A DNA stretch of 8,980 nucleotides from an uncultured cyanobacterium (GCA_937121005.1 CAKZKB010000296.1:1-8980), one strand, 5' to 3'. Shown: positions 1-6,574, counted from the stretch's first letter. The notes: a model not told the origin generated them from the sequence alone. Made by a program: numbers and translations.

Positions 1-1737
1 ATGCTGTTCCAAGGGAAGACAGCACAGCGCGATCGCGTGGCGACGGAAAATCTCCCCCTAGAAGAACGCCTCACCCAACACATTATCGATGGCGAACGCA
101 TCGGTTTAGAAGACGCACTCGACAAAGCCTTAGAACAATATCCCGCCTTGGAAATTATCAATACCTTCCTTCTCGACGGGATGAAAGTCGTTGGCGAACT
201 GTTTGGATCGGGACAAATGCAGCTTCCGTTCGTGCTTCAGTCGGCGCAAACCATGAAAGCGGCGGTGGCACATTTAGAACCATACATGGAAAAATCGGAA
301 GCGGGAGATAACGCCAAAGGAACCTTTGTTATCGCGACGGTAAAAGGGGACGTTCACGATATCGGCAAAAATTTAGTTGATATCATTCTCTCCAACAATG
401 GCTACCGAGTGATCAATTTGGGGATCAAGCAACCCGTCGATAACATTATCCAAGCCTACCGCGAACACAATGCCGATTGTATCGCCACGAGCGGACTGTT
501 GGTAAAATCCACTGCGTTTATGAAGGACAATTTGGAAACCTTCAACGAACAAGGTATTACCGTCCCGGTGATCCTCGGCGGTGCAGCGTTGACTCCCAAG
601 TTCGTCTACGAAGACTGTCAAAATGCCTATAAAGGTAAGGTGGTTTACGGGAAAGATGCTTTTGCTGACTTGCATTTTATGGACAAATTGATGCCAGCGA
701 AAGCAGCAAATAATTGGGACGATCTGCAAGGGTTTTTAGACGAACAAGATGAGAATGAAACTGTAGGGGCTAAGCATTCTGGAGATAACGGATCGAAGTC
801 TTCAGTCGATGAAGAACAGAATGCTTCGCCCTCCGCCCCCGTCGAAGTTGATACTCGGCGATCGGAAGCAGTCGAAATTGACATCGATCGCCCCATTCCT
901 CCCTTCTGGGGAAGCAAAATTCTTCAGCAAGAAGACTTGTCCCTCGATGAAATTTTCTGGTATCTTGACTTACAGGCCCTATTTGTGGGACAATGGCAGT
1001 TCCGCAAGCCAAAAGGACAGTCGCGCGAAGAATACGACCAGTTTTTACAAGAGACGGTGCATCCGATTTTAGCCAATTGGAAGCAGCGCATCATCGATGA
1101 AGATTTGCTGCATCCGACGGCAGTTTATGGGTATTTTCCTTGCTTGTCGGAAGGAAATGTGCTATACGTTTACAATCCCGATGCAGTTGTCGATCGCCAG
1201 TATATTCCTGCATCGGAAGAACCCATAAAAGTGTTTGAATTTCCGCGCCAGCGATCGAAGCGGCGATTGTGCATTGCGGACTTTTTCTTACCGAAAGAAA
1301 TGGCACGAGACGGCGATCGCCTGCGTGTCGATGTCTTCCCCATGCACGCGGTGACGGTAGGAGAATTTGCTACCGAATTCGCCAACAAACTGTTTGCGTC
1401 GGATGAGTACACCGATTATTTATACTATCACGGTATGGCAGTGCAAACCGCAGAAGCCATGGCAGAATGGGTGCACGCCAAAATTCGCCAGGAATTAGGA
1501 TTTGGCGATGAAGACTCGGACAACATCCACGATATCTTATTCCAACGCTATCGCGGTTCTCGCTACAGTTTTGGCTATCCCGCTTGTCCGAATATTAAGG
1601 ATCAGCGCAAACAGTTGGATCTGTTAGGGGTCGATCGCATTGGAATGTCGGTAGACGAAAGCGAACAACTCTATCCCGAACAGTCTACCACCGCGATCGT
1701 CGCTTACCACCCAGTGGCGAAATATTTTAGTGCATAG
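1..1737 (+). CDS. metH: Cobalamin-dependent methionine synthase, C-terminal part (5'-partial)
   Basis: MetH transfers a methyl group from methyltetrahydrofolate through cobalamin to homocysteine, making methionine in the cytoplasm. Only the last 578 residues are present. Residues about 17-100 are the helical cap. Residues 105-235 are the B12-binding domain, with the DxHxxG motif at D117-G122; H119 is the lower axial cobalt ligand. SGLL (about 165) and GGAAL (about 194) are further cofactor-loop motifs. Residues about 295-578 are the AdoMet-binding reactivation domain, with the RxxxGYPACP motif at R521-P530. The homocysteine- and folate-binding halves of this roughly 1,200-residue family lie upstream of the window, so the ATG at base 1 is almost certainly an internal Met. 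The linker at residues 240-290 is low in complexity and partly encoded by an inverted repeat. A TAG stop ends the gene at 1735-1737. No strong terminator follows. Confidence 0.96.
   Translation: MLFQGKTAQRDRVATENLPLEERLTQHIIDGERIGLEDALDKALEQYPALEIINTFLLDGMKVVGELFGSGQMQLPFVLQSAQTMKAAVAHLEPYMEKSEAGDNAKGTFVIATVKGDVHDIGKNLVDIILSNNGYRVINLGIKQPVDNIIQAYREHNADCIATSGLLVKSTAFMKDNLETFNEQGITVPVILGGAALTPKFVYEDCQNAYKGKVVYGKDAFADLHFMDKLMPAKAANNWDDLQGFLDEQDENETVGAKHSGDNGSKSSVDEEQNASPSAPVEVDTRRSEAVEIDIDRPIPPFWGSKILQQEDLSLDEIFWYLDLQALFVGQWQFRKPKGQSREEYDQFLQETVHPILANWKQRIIDEDLLHPTAVYGYFPCLSEGNVLYVYNPDAVVDRQYIPASEEPIKVFEFPRQRSKRRLCIADFFLPKEMARDGDRLRVDVFPMHAVTVGEFATEFANKLFASDEYTDYLYYHGMAVQTAEAMAEWVHAKIRQELGFGDEDSDNIHDILFQRYRGSRYSFGYPACPNIKDQRKQLDLLGVDRIGMSVDESEQLYPEQSTTAIVAYHPVAKYFSA
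762..838. repeat. Palindromic repeat element inside the metH linker
   Basis: The left arm at 766-781 and the right arm at 817-832 are inverted repeats matching at 14 of 16 positions, separated by 35 bp. The left end, TGTAGGGGCTAAGCATTC (762-779), matches 1934-1951 at 17 of 18 positions; that second copy is intergenic. The element is read in frame and encodes a Ser/Asp/Asn-rich stretch between the B12 and reactivation domains. The arms and the match are visible. That this is a mobile palindromic repeat which landed in the gene is inference. Confidence 0.6.
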
Positions 1738-1817
1738 TTGTTAATGAGTGTCGAAATCGGGGGCAAACTGAATTTTTCCGGCGCGATCGAACAGGTTATA
1801 GCTAACCCAAAAAACCA

Positions 1818-1922
1818 ATGCGAAAAGCAGTTCGTCGCTGGATCGATCGCTTCTTTGATTGGTTTCAAATCGTTGCCTCGGCAGTGACGATCGCCGATTT
1901 TATCCTCCGTATCCTACCATGA
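1818..1922 (+). CDS. Possible small protein, 34 aa (doubtful)
   Basis: ATG at 1818 opens a 34-residue frame ending in TGA at 1920-1922. It starts with a basic, aromatic stretch (MRKAVRRWIDRFFDWFQ), followed by a hydrophobic segment (IVASAVTIADFILRILP), so the product would be cationic and amphipathic or membrane-seeking. No Shine-Dalgarno sequence precedes it and I recognise no family. A 47-codon frame (1744-1887) overlaps it and is equally unsupported. It sits in the gap between metH and the convergent vWA gene and ends just before a palindromic repeat. It could be a real small protein, the remnant of a longer gene, or chance. Nothing else gene-like is visible in 1738-2134. Confidence 0.2.
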   Translation: MRKAVRRWIDRFFDWFQIVASAVTIADFILRILP

Positions 1923-1933
1923 GCGCATCTATC

Positions 1934-2070
1934 TGTAGGGGCTAGGCATTCGCACAAATCAACAAACGATTTTACCGATCGCGAAACATAGCGAACACCT
2001 CGCCCTGTCCAATACCGTTTTTCAGAAAAGGCGTTACACTTCAGTTTGGGCGAACGCCGTTCGCCCCTAC
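1934..2070. repeat. Palindromic repeat element, about 137 bp
   Basis: The left end TGTAGGGGCTAGGCATTC (1934-1951) nearly repeats the copy inside metH at 762-779. The right end carries a perfect palindrome with GGGCGAACG at 2048-2056, one central base, and CGTTCGCCC at 2058-2066, followed by CCTAC. The outer ends (GTAGGGG and CCCCTAC) are inverted copies of each other, so the whole looks like a small terminal-inverted-repeat element with no coding capacity. It lies 3' of the vWA gene. Confidence 0.55.
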
Positions 2071-2134
2071 CTCCCAATTCCCATCTGTTGCATTAATTCT
2101 GGAAATTGGTACAACTCCCAAATCAAAATTAAGG

Positions 2135-3379
2135 TTAAGGTTTTAAAATCGTCTTCGAGGCGATGCGGGTTTTCTTGCGTTCCCCTTCCGTGAGTTCTTC
2201 TCCCGCTTGCAAGCGAGTGGCGCTGGTTTGTAACACCGTCGCCCCACTATCGTCGCCCAATTGTAGCGCCGTTTTGGCCGCCGCCTGCAACAGCGTCGCC
2301 GCCCCCGATCGATCGCCCTGTTTCAACTTCGACTCGGCGATCTGAGTTTGGCGGTACTTTGCTAGGGCCCAAACGTGCTGCTGTACGTCGCGATCGGGGG
2401 CCGGGACAAACCCCGTCACCGCATTGGCTTCTACCGTCACGGGTTCGGTGGTGACTCCCTGTTTATCCGCCGCCGGATCGTCGTAACGTACCTGCAAGCG
2501 AGCGATCGCGTGTCGTCCCGCCTCCAGTTGACCCACATATAAATTCACCAACACGACGCGGGGTGCGTCCGCCATCAAGTCCCCCAAGCGGACAGCGTGC
2601 TGTCCCGCTTCCGGTTGCACCGTCAACTCGATCGTCTCTGGGGACACCTGGGCGATCGGCTTGAGTTCGGCCAAGCGCACCTCTGGTGATAAGGTTAGCA
2701 GTAAATGGGCGTTGGTCAGTTGCACCGATCGCGCCCGATCGAACAGTCGCCCGAACTCTTGCGCCACCTGCTGCGGATCCTCAATATAAGATAGAGTGCC
2801 ACCGCCCGCGTCAGCCAATTTTTCCAGTACGTCTTGGTTCCAGCGATCGCCGAACCCCAAACAGTTGAGCGTGATGTTGTACCCCACCGCCAACTCAGCC
2901 AGCTTCAGAGCGCGATCGTTGTCGCCATGTTCGTTTTCGCCATCCGTGAGCAAAAACGCCTGGGAAATGCGCCCCTGCTTGCCTTTGGCGAGCTCTTCGA
3001 TCGCCGGCTTCATCGCCCCGTCGATGGACGTGCCCCCACCCGTTTTCAGAGACGCGATCGCGTCCTTCGCTGCTTCGGGATCGGACAGGGGTCCACTCGC
3101 CACCAGTACCTCCGTCTTGTGGTCGAATGCCACCACCGACAGCAGATCGTCAGGAGAGAGACGATCGACCATTTGGCACGCCGCCTCTTTCACCGTGTTT
3201 AACGGCTTGCCCGCCATAGAGCCACTGCGATCTAAAATCAGACAGAGGTTAAGCGGGGCCGTGCGCCCTTCGGTTTGGGTTTTGCCCGTCGAAATCGCGA
3301 TCGACATCTGGCGCTGGTTTGAGGGCGATCGGGCATCGATATTGGGGTCGTTGAGGGCGGGGTGGACTTTGACTGACAT
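2135..3379 (-). CDS. von Willebrand factor type A domain protein with complete MIDAS
   Basis: A 414-residue protein carrying a VWA metal-dependent adhesion fold. The MIDAS residues are all present: D50-x-S52-x-S54 (ILDRSGSM), T117 (GGGTS) and D146 (LLTDGEN). The VWA domain covers about 43-215. A beta-rich region (about 216-325) and a helical tail (about 332-405, rich in Ala, Gln and Lys) follow. There is no signal peptide or membrane segment, so it is probably cytoplasmic. VWA proteins of this kind bind partners through a bound divalent cation; the partner here is unknown. I chose the ATG at 3377-3379 because the family-like N-terminus MSVKVHPALN begins there. An in-frame ATG at 3460 would add 27 residues encoded by intergenic palindromes. 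The gene converges on metH and diverges from clpR. Palindromes lie on both sides, the nearest about 20 bp before the start codon. No clear ribosome-binding site is seen. Confidence 0.88.
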   Translation of the reverse strand: MSVKVHPALNDPNIDARSPSNQRQMSIAISTGKTQTEGRTAPLNLCLILDRSGSMAGKPLNTVKEAACQMVDRLSPDDLLSVVAFDHKTEVLVASGPLSDPEAAKDAIASLKTGGGTSIDGAMKPAIEELAKGKQGRISQAFLLTDGENEHGDNDRALKLAELAVGYNITLNCLGFGDRWNQDVLEKLADAGGGTLSYIEDPQQVAQEFGRLFDRARSVQLTNAHLLLTLSPEVRLAELKPIAQVSPETIELTVQPEAGQHAVRLGDLMADAPRVVLVNLYVGQLEAGRHAIARLQVRYDDPAADKQGVTTEPVTVEANAVTGFVPAPDRDVQQHVWALAKYRQTQIAESKLKQGDRSGAATLLQAAAKTALQLGDDSGATVLQTSATRLQAGEELTEGERKKTRIASKTILKP

Positions 3380-3397
3380 CGTTTTCACAAGTGGAAA

Positions 3398-3501
3398 TGT
3401 AGGGGTCAACGGCGTTGACCCTCTGTGGAACGGGGTAGCAGCGTTTACCCTGTTTGGCAAGAGCGAGGCGTATCTCTAGGGCGAATGCCATTCGCCCCTA
3501 C
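3398..3501. repeat. Cluster of 19-bp palindromes between vWA gene and clpR
   Basis: Two perfect palindromes share one design, 9-bp arms around a single base. The first is GGGTCAACG (3403-3411) with CGTTGACCC (3413-3421). The second is GGGCGAATG (3479-3487) with CATTCGCCC (3489-3497). A decayed third lies between them at 3433-3450 (GGGTA with TACCC at the ends). The cluster is bounded by TGTAGGGG and CCCCTAC, like the element at 1934-2070. The sequence separates the two divergent genes and may also end or insulate transcription (inference). Confidence 0.65.
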
Positions 3502-3525
3502 AACTGGTCGCTGATTCCGCGCTAC

Positions 3526-3531
3526 TATATT
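3526..3531 (+). promoter_or_regulatory. Possible -10 box for the clpR operon
   Basis: TATATT lies 48 bp before the clpR ATG and 24 bp after the end of the palindrome cluster. No good -35 hexamer stands at the right distance, so this is only a candidate. Confidence 0.25.
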
Positions 3532-3578
3532 TTAAGGGTAACGCTGTTGTTGCCGACGCATACAGGTCAGTCACGTCT

Positions 3579-4268
3579 ATGAACTCACCCATCCGAGCCG
3601 TTCAGTCCGGCAGTTATTACGGGGATGCTTACTATCGCACGCCGCCCCCGGATTTAGAATCGTTGTTGTTAAAAGAGCGCATCGTCTATTTAGGACTGCC
3701 CCTGTACTCGTCCGACGATATCAAGCGGCAAGTGGGCATTGATGTCACAGAATTGACGATCGCTCAACTGCTGTACTTGCAATTTGACGATCCCGACAAA
3801 CCCATTTATTTCTACATCAATTCCACCGGAACCTCGTGGTACGATGGCGACGCGATCGGGTTTGAAACGGAAGCCTTCGCTATATGCGATACCCTCAGCT
3901 ACGTCAAACCCCCCGTACATACCATTTGTATCGGTCAAGCCATGGGCACGGCGGCGATGATTTTGTCGGCGGGCACCAAAGGCTGTCGCGCCAGTTTACC
4001 CCATGCGACGATCGTCCTCAACCAAGCTCGCAGTGGCGCACAAGGGCAAGCCAGCGACATCGAAATTCGCGCCAAAGAAGTGCTGGCAAACAAGCGCACG
4101 TTCTTAGAAATTATGGCCAAAAATACCGGCCAGTCCATCGAGAAAATTGCCAAAGATACCGATCGCACCTTCTATCTCACCCCAGAAGGAGCCAAAGAAT
4201 ACGGCTTAATCGATCGCGTTCTCTCCAGCCGCAAAGAACTTCCCAGTGCCACTGCTACGGCCCATTAA
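3579..4268 (+). CDS. clpR: ClpR, catalytically inactive ClpP-family subunit
   Basis: A 229-residue ClpP-fold protein whose catalytic triad is lost at all three positions: G123 stands for the serine (GQAMGTAA in place of GxAASMGA), N148 for the histidine (VLNQA in place of MIHQP), and T197 for the aspartate (DTDRTFYL). The fold is otherwise complete, and an extended N-terminus contains TPPPDLESLLLKERIVYLG (21-39), typical of cyanobacterial and plastid ClpR. In cyanobacteria ClpR and ClpP3 form mixed heptameric rings that partner with the ClpC chaperone in an essential protease; the N-terminal segments of both are thought to help dock ClpC. The gene is first of a two-gene operon, 44 bp ahead of clpP3. 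The start fits the conserved MNSPIRAVQS opening. The Shine-Dalgarno sequence is weak. Confidence 0.95.
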   Translation: MNSPIRAVQSGSYYGDAYYRTPPPDLESLLLKERIVYLGLPLYSSDDIKRQVGIDVTELTIAQLLYLQFDDPDKPIYFYINSTGTSWYDGDAIGFETEAFAICDTLSYVKPPVHTICIGQAMGTAAMILSAGTKGCRASLPHATIVLNQARSGAQGQASDIEIRAKEVLANKRTFLEIMAKNTGQSIEKIAKDTDRTFYLTPEGAKEYGLIDRVLSSRKELPSATATAH

Positions 4269-4312
4269 CTCTCGTTTTCCTGTTCGACGTTTACCTTTTT
4301 TTGTGAAGTCCT

Positions 4313-4909
<597 letters not shown>

Positions 4910-4912
4910 AAA

Positions 4913-4954
4913 GGTATGAGGTATGAGGTGTGAGGTGTGAGGTATGAGGTACGA
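4913..4954. repeat. Heptamer tandem repeat, 6 x GGTRTGA
   Basis: Six contiguous 7-bp units: GGTATGA, GGTATGA, GGTGTGA, GGTGTGA, GGTATGA, GGTACGA. They start four bases after the clpP3 stop codon. Such short tandemly repeated heptamers are a known feature of cyanobacterial intergenic DNA. Confidence 0.9.
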
Positions 4955-4968
4955 GGGTTTTTGCCTGA

Positions 4969-4989
4969 CCCATTACCCATTACCCCTTA
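4969..4989. repeat. Heptamer tandem repeat, 3 x CCCATTA
   Basis: CCCATTA, CCCATTA and CCCCTTA follow one another without a gap, then CCC. A lone CCCATTA recurs at 5114-5120. This is a different heptamer family from the one 15 bp upstream. Confidence 0.8.
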
Positions 4990-4993
4990 CCCT

Positions 4994-5040
4994 CGTTCCT
5001 CTGGCTCTGCCAGGGAACGTAATTGTCGAGGCTCTGCCTC
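4994..5040. repeat. Double hairpin repeat downstream of clpP3
   Basis: The first hairpin pairs CGTTCC (4994-4999) with GGAACG (5014-5019) and CTGG (5001-5004) with CCAG (5010-5013) around loop CTCTG, with T5000 bulged. The second pairs GAGGC (5028-5032) with GCCTC (5036-5040) around TCT. Their spacing suggests one repeat unit. No T-run follows, so a role as terminator of the clpR-clpP3 transcript is possible but not shown. Confidence 0.6.
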
Positions 5041-5043
5041 ATG

Positions 5044-5063
5044 TAAAAGTTGGCAAACTTTTA
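5044..5063. repeat. AT-rich hairpin, 8-bp stem
   Basis: TAAAAGTT (5044-5051) pairs perfectly with AACTTTTA (5056-5063) around the loop GGCA. On the + strand the 3' arm ends in TTTTA, so it could act as a weak bidirectional terminator (inference). Confidence 0.5.
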
Positions 5064-5079
5064 GACAGAGGTGTTTAAT

Positions 5080-5100
5080 TCTGAATTCTGAACTCTGAAT
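5080..5100. repeat. Heptamer tandem repeat, 3 x TCTGAAY
   Basis: TCTGAAT, TCTGAAC and TCTGAAT are contiguous. The reverse complement of this family is the array that ends the window (TTCAGAG, from 8952), so the same heptamer family occurs twice here in opposite orientation. Confidence 0.8.
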
Positions 5101-5122
5101 TGGAGCGAAGCGACCCATTACC

Positions 5123-5138
5123 AAAATGTCAAAATGTC
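5123..5138 (+). repeat. 8-bp tandem duplication over a start codon
   Basis: AAAATGTC occurs twice in a row (5123-5130 and 5131-5138), followed by AAAA. Each copy holds an ATG. The second (5134) opens the J-domain gene. The first (5126) is out of frame with it and stops at TAG 5165-5167 after 13 codons. Confidence 0.8.
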
Positions 5139-5772
5139 AAAAACAGAGGAGTGCTATCGCGTTTTAGGGTTACAATTGGGAGCGAGCTTGGCGGAGGTGA
5201 AAGTAGCTTTCCGGCGGCTCGCTCGCCAATATCATCCTGACATGAATCCGGGCGATCGCGCTGCCAGCGAAAAGTTCATGCAGGTGCACGCGGCGTACAA
5301 GCATCTCCTCGCCACGCTTCCCGACAAACCGCCTGCAAATTCCCAAAGCGATCGCGATTCTTCGCCCTCGAAACCCACATCCGAATCGAAGGAGAAAAAG
5401 GTTAAAATTAAAGTCAAACGCCAACCGCAACCGAGCGATCGCGTTCGTTACGACGCTCCTCTATCGGAAGTCGATCGACGGTTAAAACGAGACTCCTACG
5501 ATCGCTTGCAATATTTGTTTAGAATTCAGAAACTTCCGAGGGCGATCGCCCTAGTGGAAGCCCTTGCCGAGCGGCTACCCAAAGATGTAGAAATACGACA
5601 GTGGCAAGCCGTGACGTACCATCGTTTCGGACGCTATCTCGTCGATCGCGGCGAGTTTGAGAAAGCCAGAATTTATCTCAAAAAAGCCCTACGCACCGAT
5701 CCCCACAACCAGACGCTGTGGAAGGAAGTCGAACGCGAATTCAACCGCATCGAACGCCAAATGAAACTGTAG
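5134..5772 (+). CDS. J-domain protein with C-terminal TPR-like helices
   Basis: A 212-residue cytoplasmic co-chaperone candidate. Residues about 5-62 form a J domain, with the HPD motif that stimulates Hsp70 ATPase at H34-P35-D36 (RQYHPDMNPGD). Residues about 64-105 are a polar linker rich in Ser, Lys and Pro (includes KEKKVKIKVKR, strongly basic). Residues about 115-212 are helical, with a good TPR-like unit at about 157-192 (FGRYLVDRGEFEKARIYLKKAL, then P190). It has no Gly/Phe region, zinc finger or substrate-binding domain of true DnaJ, so it is a type III J protein, likely with a specialised client held by the TPR part (inference). The start follows a duplicated 8-bp block and lacks a Shine-Dalgarno sequence. 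The next gene follows after 142 bp that include a separate promoter. Confidence 0.85.
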   Translation: MSKTEECYRVLGLQLGASLAEVKVAFRRLARQYHPDMNPGDRAASEKFMQVHAAYKHLLATLPDKPPANSQSDRDSSPSKPTSESKEKKVKIKVKRQPQPSDRVRYDAPLSEVDRRLKRDSYDRLQYLFRIQKLPRAIALVEALAERLPKDVEIRQWQAVTYHRFGRYLVDRGEFEKARIYLKKALRTDPHNQTLWKEVEREFNRIERQMKL

Positions 5773-5823
5773 GCAAAAAAATCTAAAATTCATACGAGGC
5801 ATCCGATCGCTCGGCCCGGTAGA

Positions 5824-5832
5824 TGCTATAAT
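5824..5832 (+). promoter_or_regulatory. Extended -10 promoter upstream of dndE
   Basis: TGCTATAAT is an exact extended -10 element (TG, one base, TATAAT). The hexamer 17 bp upstream is a poor -35, which extended -10 promoters tolerate. A start of transcription near 5839 would give a leader of about 76 nt for dndE and separate its expression from the J-domain gene. Confidence 0.6.
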
Positions 5833-5891
5833 AGGGCGAACTGGGGAGGAGGCGATCGCAAGTCGATCGTCCAAACGTGGTAGAGTAAAAA

Positions 5892-5912
5892 ATGGTGATT
5901 TTAGAAGCATAA
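5892..5912 (+). CDS. Possible six-codon leader peptide (MVILEA)
   Basis: ATG at 5892 is followed by five sense codons and TAA at 5910-5912, two bases before the GTG start of dndE at 5915. If translated, terminating ribosomes would be placed at a gene that has a non-ATG start and no good Shine-Dalgarno sequence. This may equally be chance; the peptide shows no attenuator-like codon run. Confidence 0.2.
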   Translation: MVILEA

Positions 5913-5914
5913 CT

Positions 5915-6334
5915 GTGGAACCGCCCGTCGATCGCATTCGCCTGTCGCAAACCGCCAAAGACCAACTGAGCAAGCTCAAACGCCAAACCAAGATCGATCG
6001 CTGGAATGTCTTGTGTCGGTGGGCATTTTGTCGATCGCTTTGCGAAGCCACCACTCCCTCTCCCGTGCCCGTTCCCGCCGATAGTAACGTCGAACTCTCT
6101 TGGCAAGTATTTGGTGGCGAACTCGGCGACTTTTTAATCGCCGCCTTAAAACAACGCTGCCAAAATGATGGCTTGGGGTGCGACAAAGAAACCCTGGCCC
6201 AACAATTTCGCTTGCACCTCCATCGCGGAATTGGCTATTTAGCCGGCGATCCCGATTTAAAACGCATTGAAAATTTAATTCATTTAGTCACCTCCCAGGT
6301 TGGGGGAACGAAAGGCGATCGCTCGAATATTTAA
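5915..6334 (+). CDS. dndE: DNA sulfur modification protein DndE homologue, orphan
   Basis: A 139-residue protein that I recognise as DndE. Blocks typical of the family are IRLSQTAKDQLSKLKRQT (8-25), RWNVLCRWAFCRSL (29-42), the WQVFGGE block (63-69), LKQRC (78-82) and FRLHLHRGIGYLAGD (98-112). DndE is the small helical, DNA-binding subunit of the phosphorothioation machinery, which replaces a non-bridging backbone oxygen with sulfur; it is known to form oligomers and bind nicked DNA, and is normally encoded at the end of a dndBCDE cluster. Here neither dndB, dndC nor dndD is adjacent: a J-domain gene lies upstream and a peptidoglycan-binding protein gene downstream. The GTG start is chosen because no ATG, GTG or TTG lies between it and the preceding region in this frame. 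The length is slightly above the roughly 110-130 usual, with extra residues at the C-terminus. It could act with a dnd cluster elsewhere or have a separate role. Confidence 0.85.
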   Translation: MEPPVDRIRLSQTAKDQLSKLKRQTKIDRWNVLCRWAFCRSLCEATTPSPVPVPADSNVELSWQVFGGELGDFLIAALKQRCQNDGLGCDKETLAQQFRLHLHRGIGYLAGDPDLKRIENLIHLVTSQVGGTKGDRSNI

Positions 6335-6351
6335 TGCCAACCGCTAAGCGC

Positions 6352-6370
6352 TTCGCGCAGGCTACGCGAA
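6352..6370. repeat. GC-rich hairpin after dndE
   Basis: TTCGCG (6352-6357) pairs with CGCGAA (6365-6370) around CAGGCTA, 18 bp after the dndE stop, within a GC-rich block (6341-6375). An A-rich rather than T-rich tract follows, so termination on the + strand is uncertain. The motif resembles dispersed palindromes common in cyanobacterial genomes. Confidence 0.5.
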
Positions 6371-6376
6371 CGCGGA

Positions 6377-6397
6377 ATTAAAAATTAAAAATTAAAA
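6377..6397. repeat. Heptamer tandem repeat, 3 x ATTAAAA
   Basis: Three exact copies of ATTAAAA in a row, followed by ATTT. Another heptamer family, starting six bases after the hairpin downstream of dndE. Confidence 0.85.
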
Positions 6398-6399
6398 AT

Positions 6400-6515
6400 T
6401 TCAACCCCATGTCTAAAGCCAGGAGATTGTGCGGATGCTTTGCTTTTGTTGTCCACGAATAAATTCGGGGGCTTGTATCCGAGATCCTTTTGGTCGTATC
6501 AATTTTAGATTTACG
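6400..6515. mobile_element. Possible decayed end of an IS200/IS605-type element
   Basis: Two blocks contain a TAAA core within an inverted repeat or what looks like the ruins of one: CCCATGTCTAAAGCCAGG (6406-6423) and CCACGAATAAATTCGGGG (6453-6470, with CGAAT and ATTCG as arms). Each is followed by a G-rich stretch reading like GGGGGCTTGTATCC. This resembles the sub-terminal hairpins and adjacent sequence at ends of cyanobacterial IS200/IS605 elements as I remember them. No transposase reading frame remains. This is a weak call from resemblance only. The rest of the gap to 6574 shows nothing else. Confidence 0.28.
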
Positions 6516-6574
6516 CCTGATGTGAATTAGCCAAAACTCTCTCATATCAGAGCCGCTCGAACAGTTACTGTATT

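Noticed and set aside
1..3. ATG at base 1 as the metH start codon
   Set aside because: The catalytic folate and homocysteine domains are missing and the sequence begins inside the region before the cap domain; the window edge cuts the gene.
1744..1887. 47-codon ORF just after metH
   Set aside because: No ribosome-binding site, no motif, and ordinary intergenic composition.
3380..3460. Upstream in-frame ATG giving the vWA protein 27 more residues
   Set aside because: The extra residues are encoded by palindromic intergenic repeats and do not resemble a protein N-terminus; MSVKVHPALN is the natural start.
2796..3479. 227-codon + strand frame opposite the vWA gene
   Set aside because: The minus strand encodes a clear VWA domain with complete MIDAS; the + product has no recognisable feature.
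3884..4306. 140-codon + strand frame overlapping clpR
   Set aside because: It is an out-of-frame shadow, rich in Arg, Ser and Gln, over a conserved clpR sequence.
4913..4989. CRISPR array
   Set aside because: Units are 7 bp and contiguous, with no spacers, and no cas genes are nearby.
6409..6462. 17-codon ORF beginning MSKARRLCGCF in the gap after dndE
   Set aside because: Too short, without a ribosome-binding site, and located in what looks like decayed repeat sequence.
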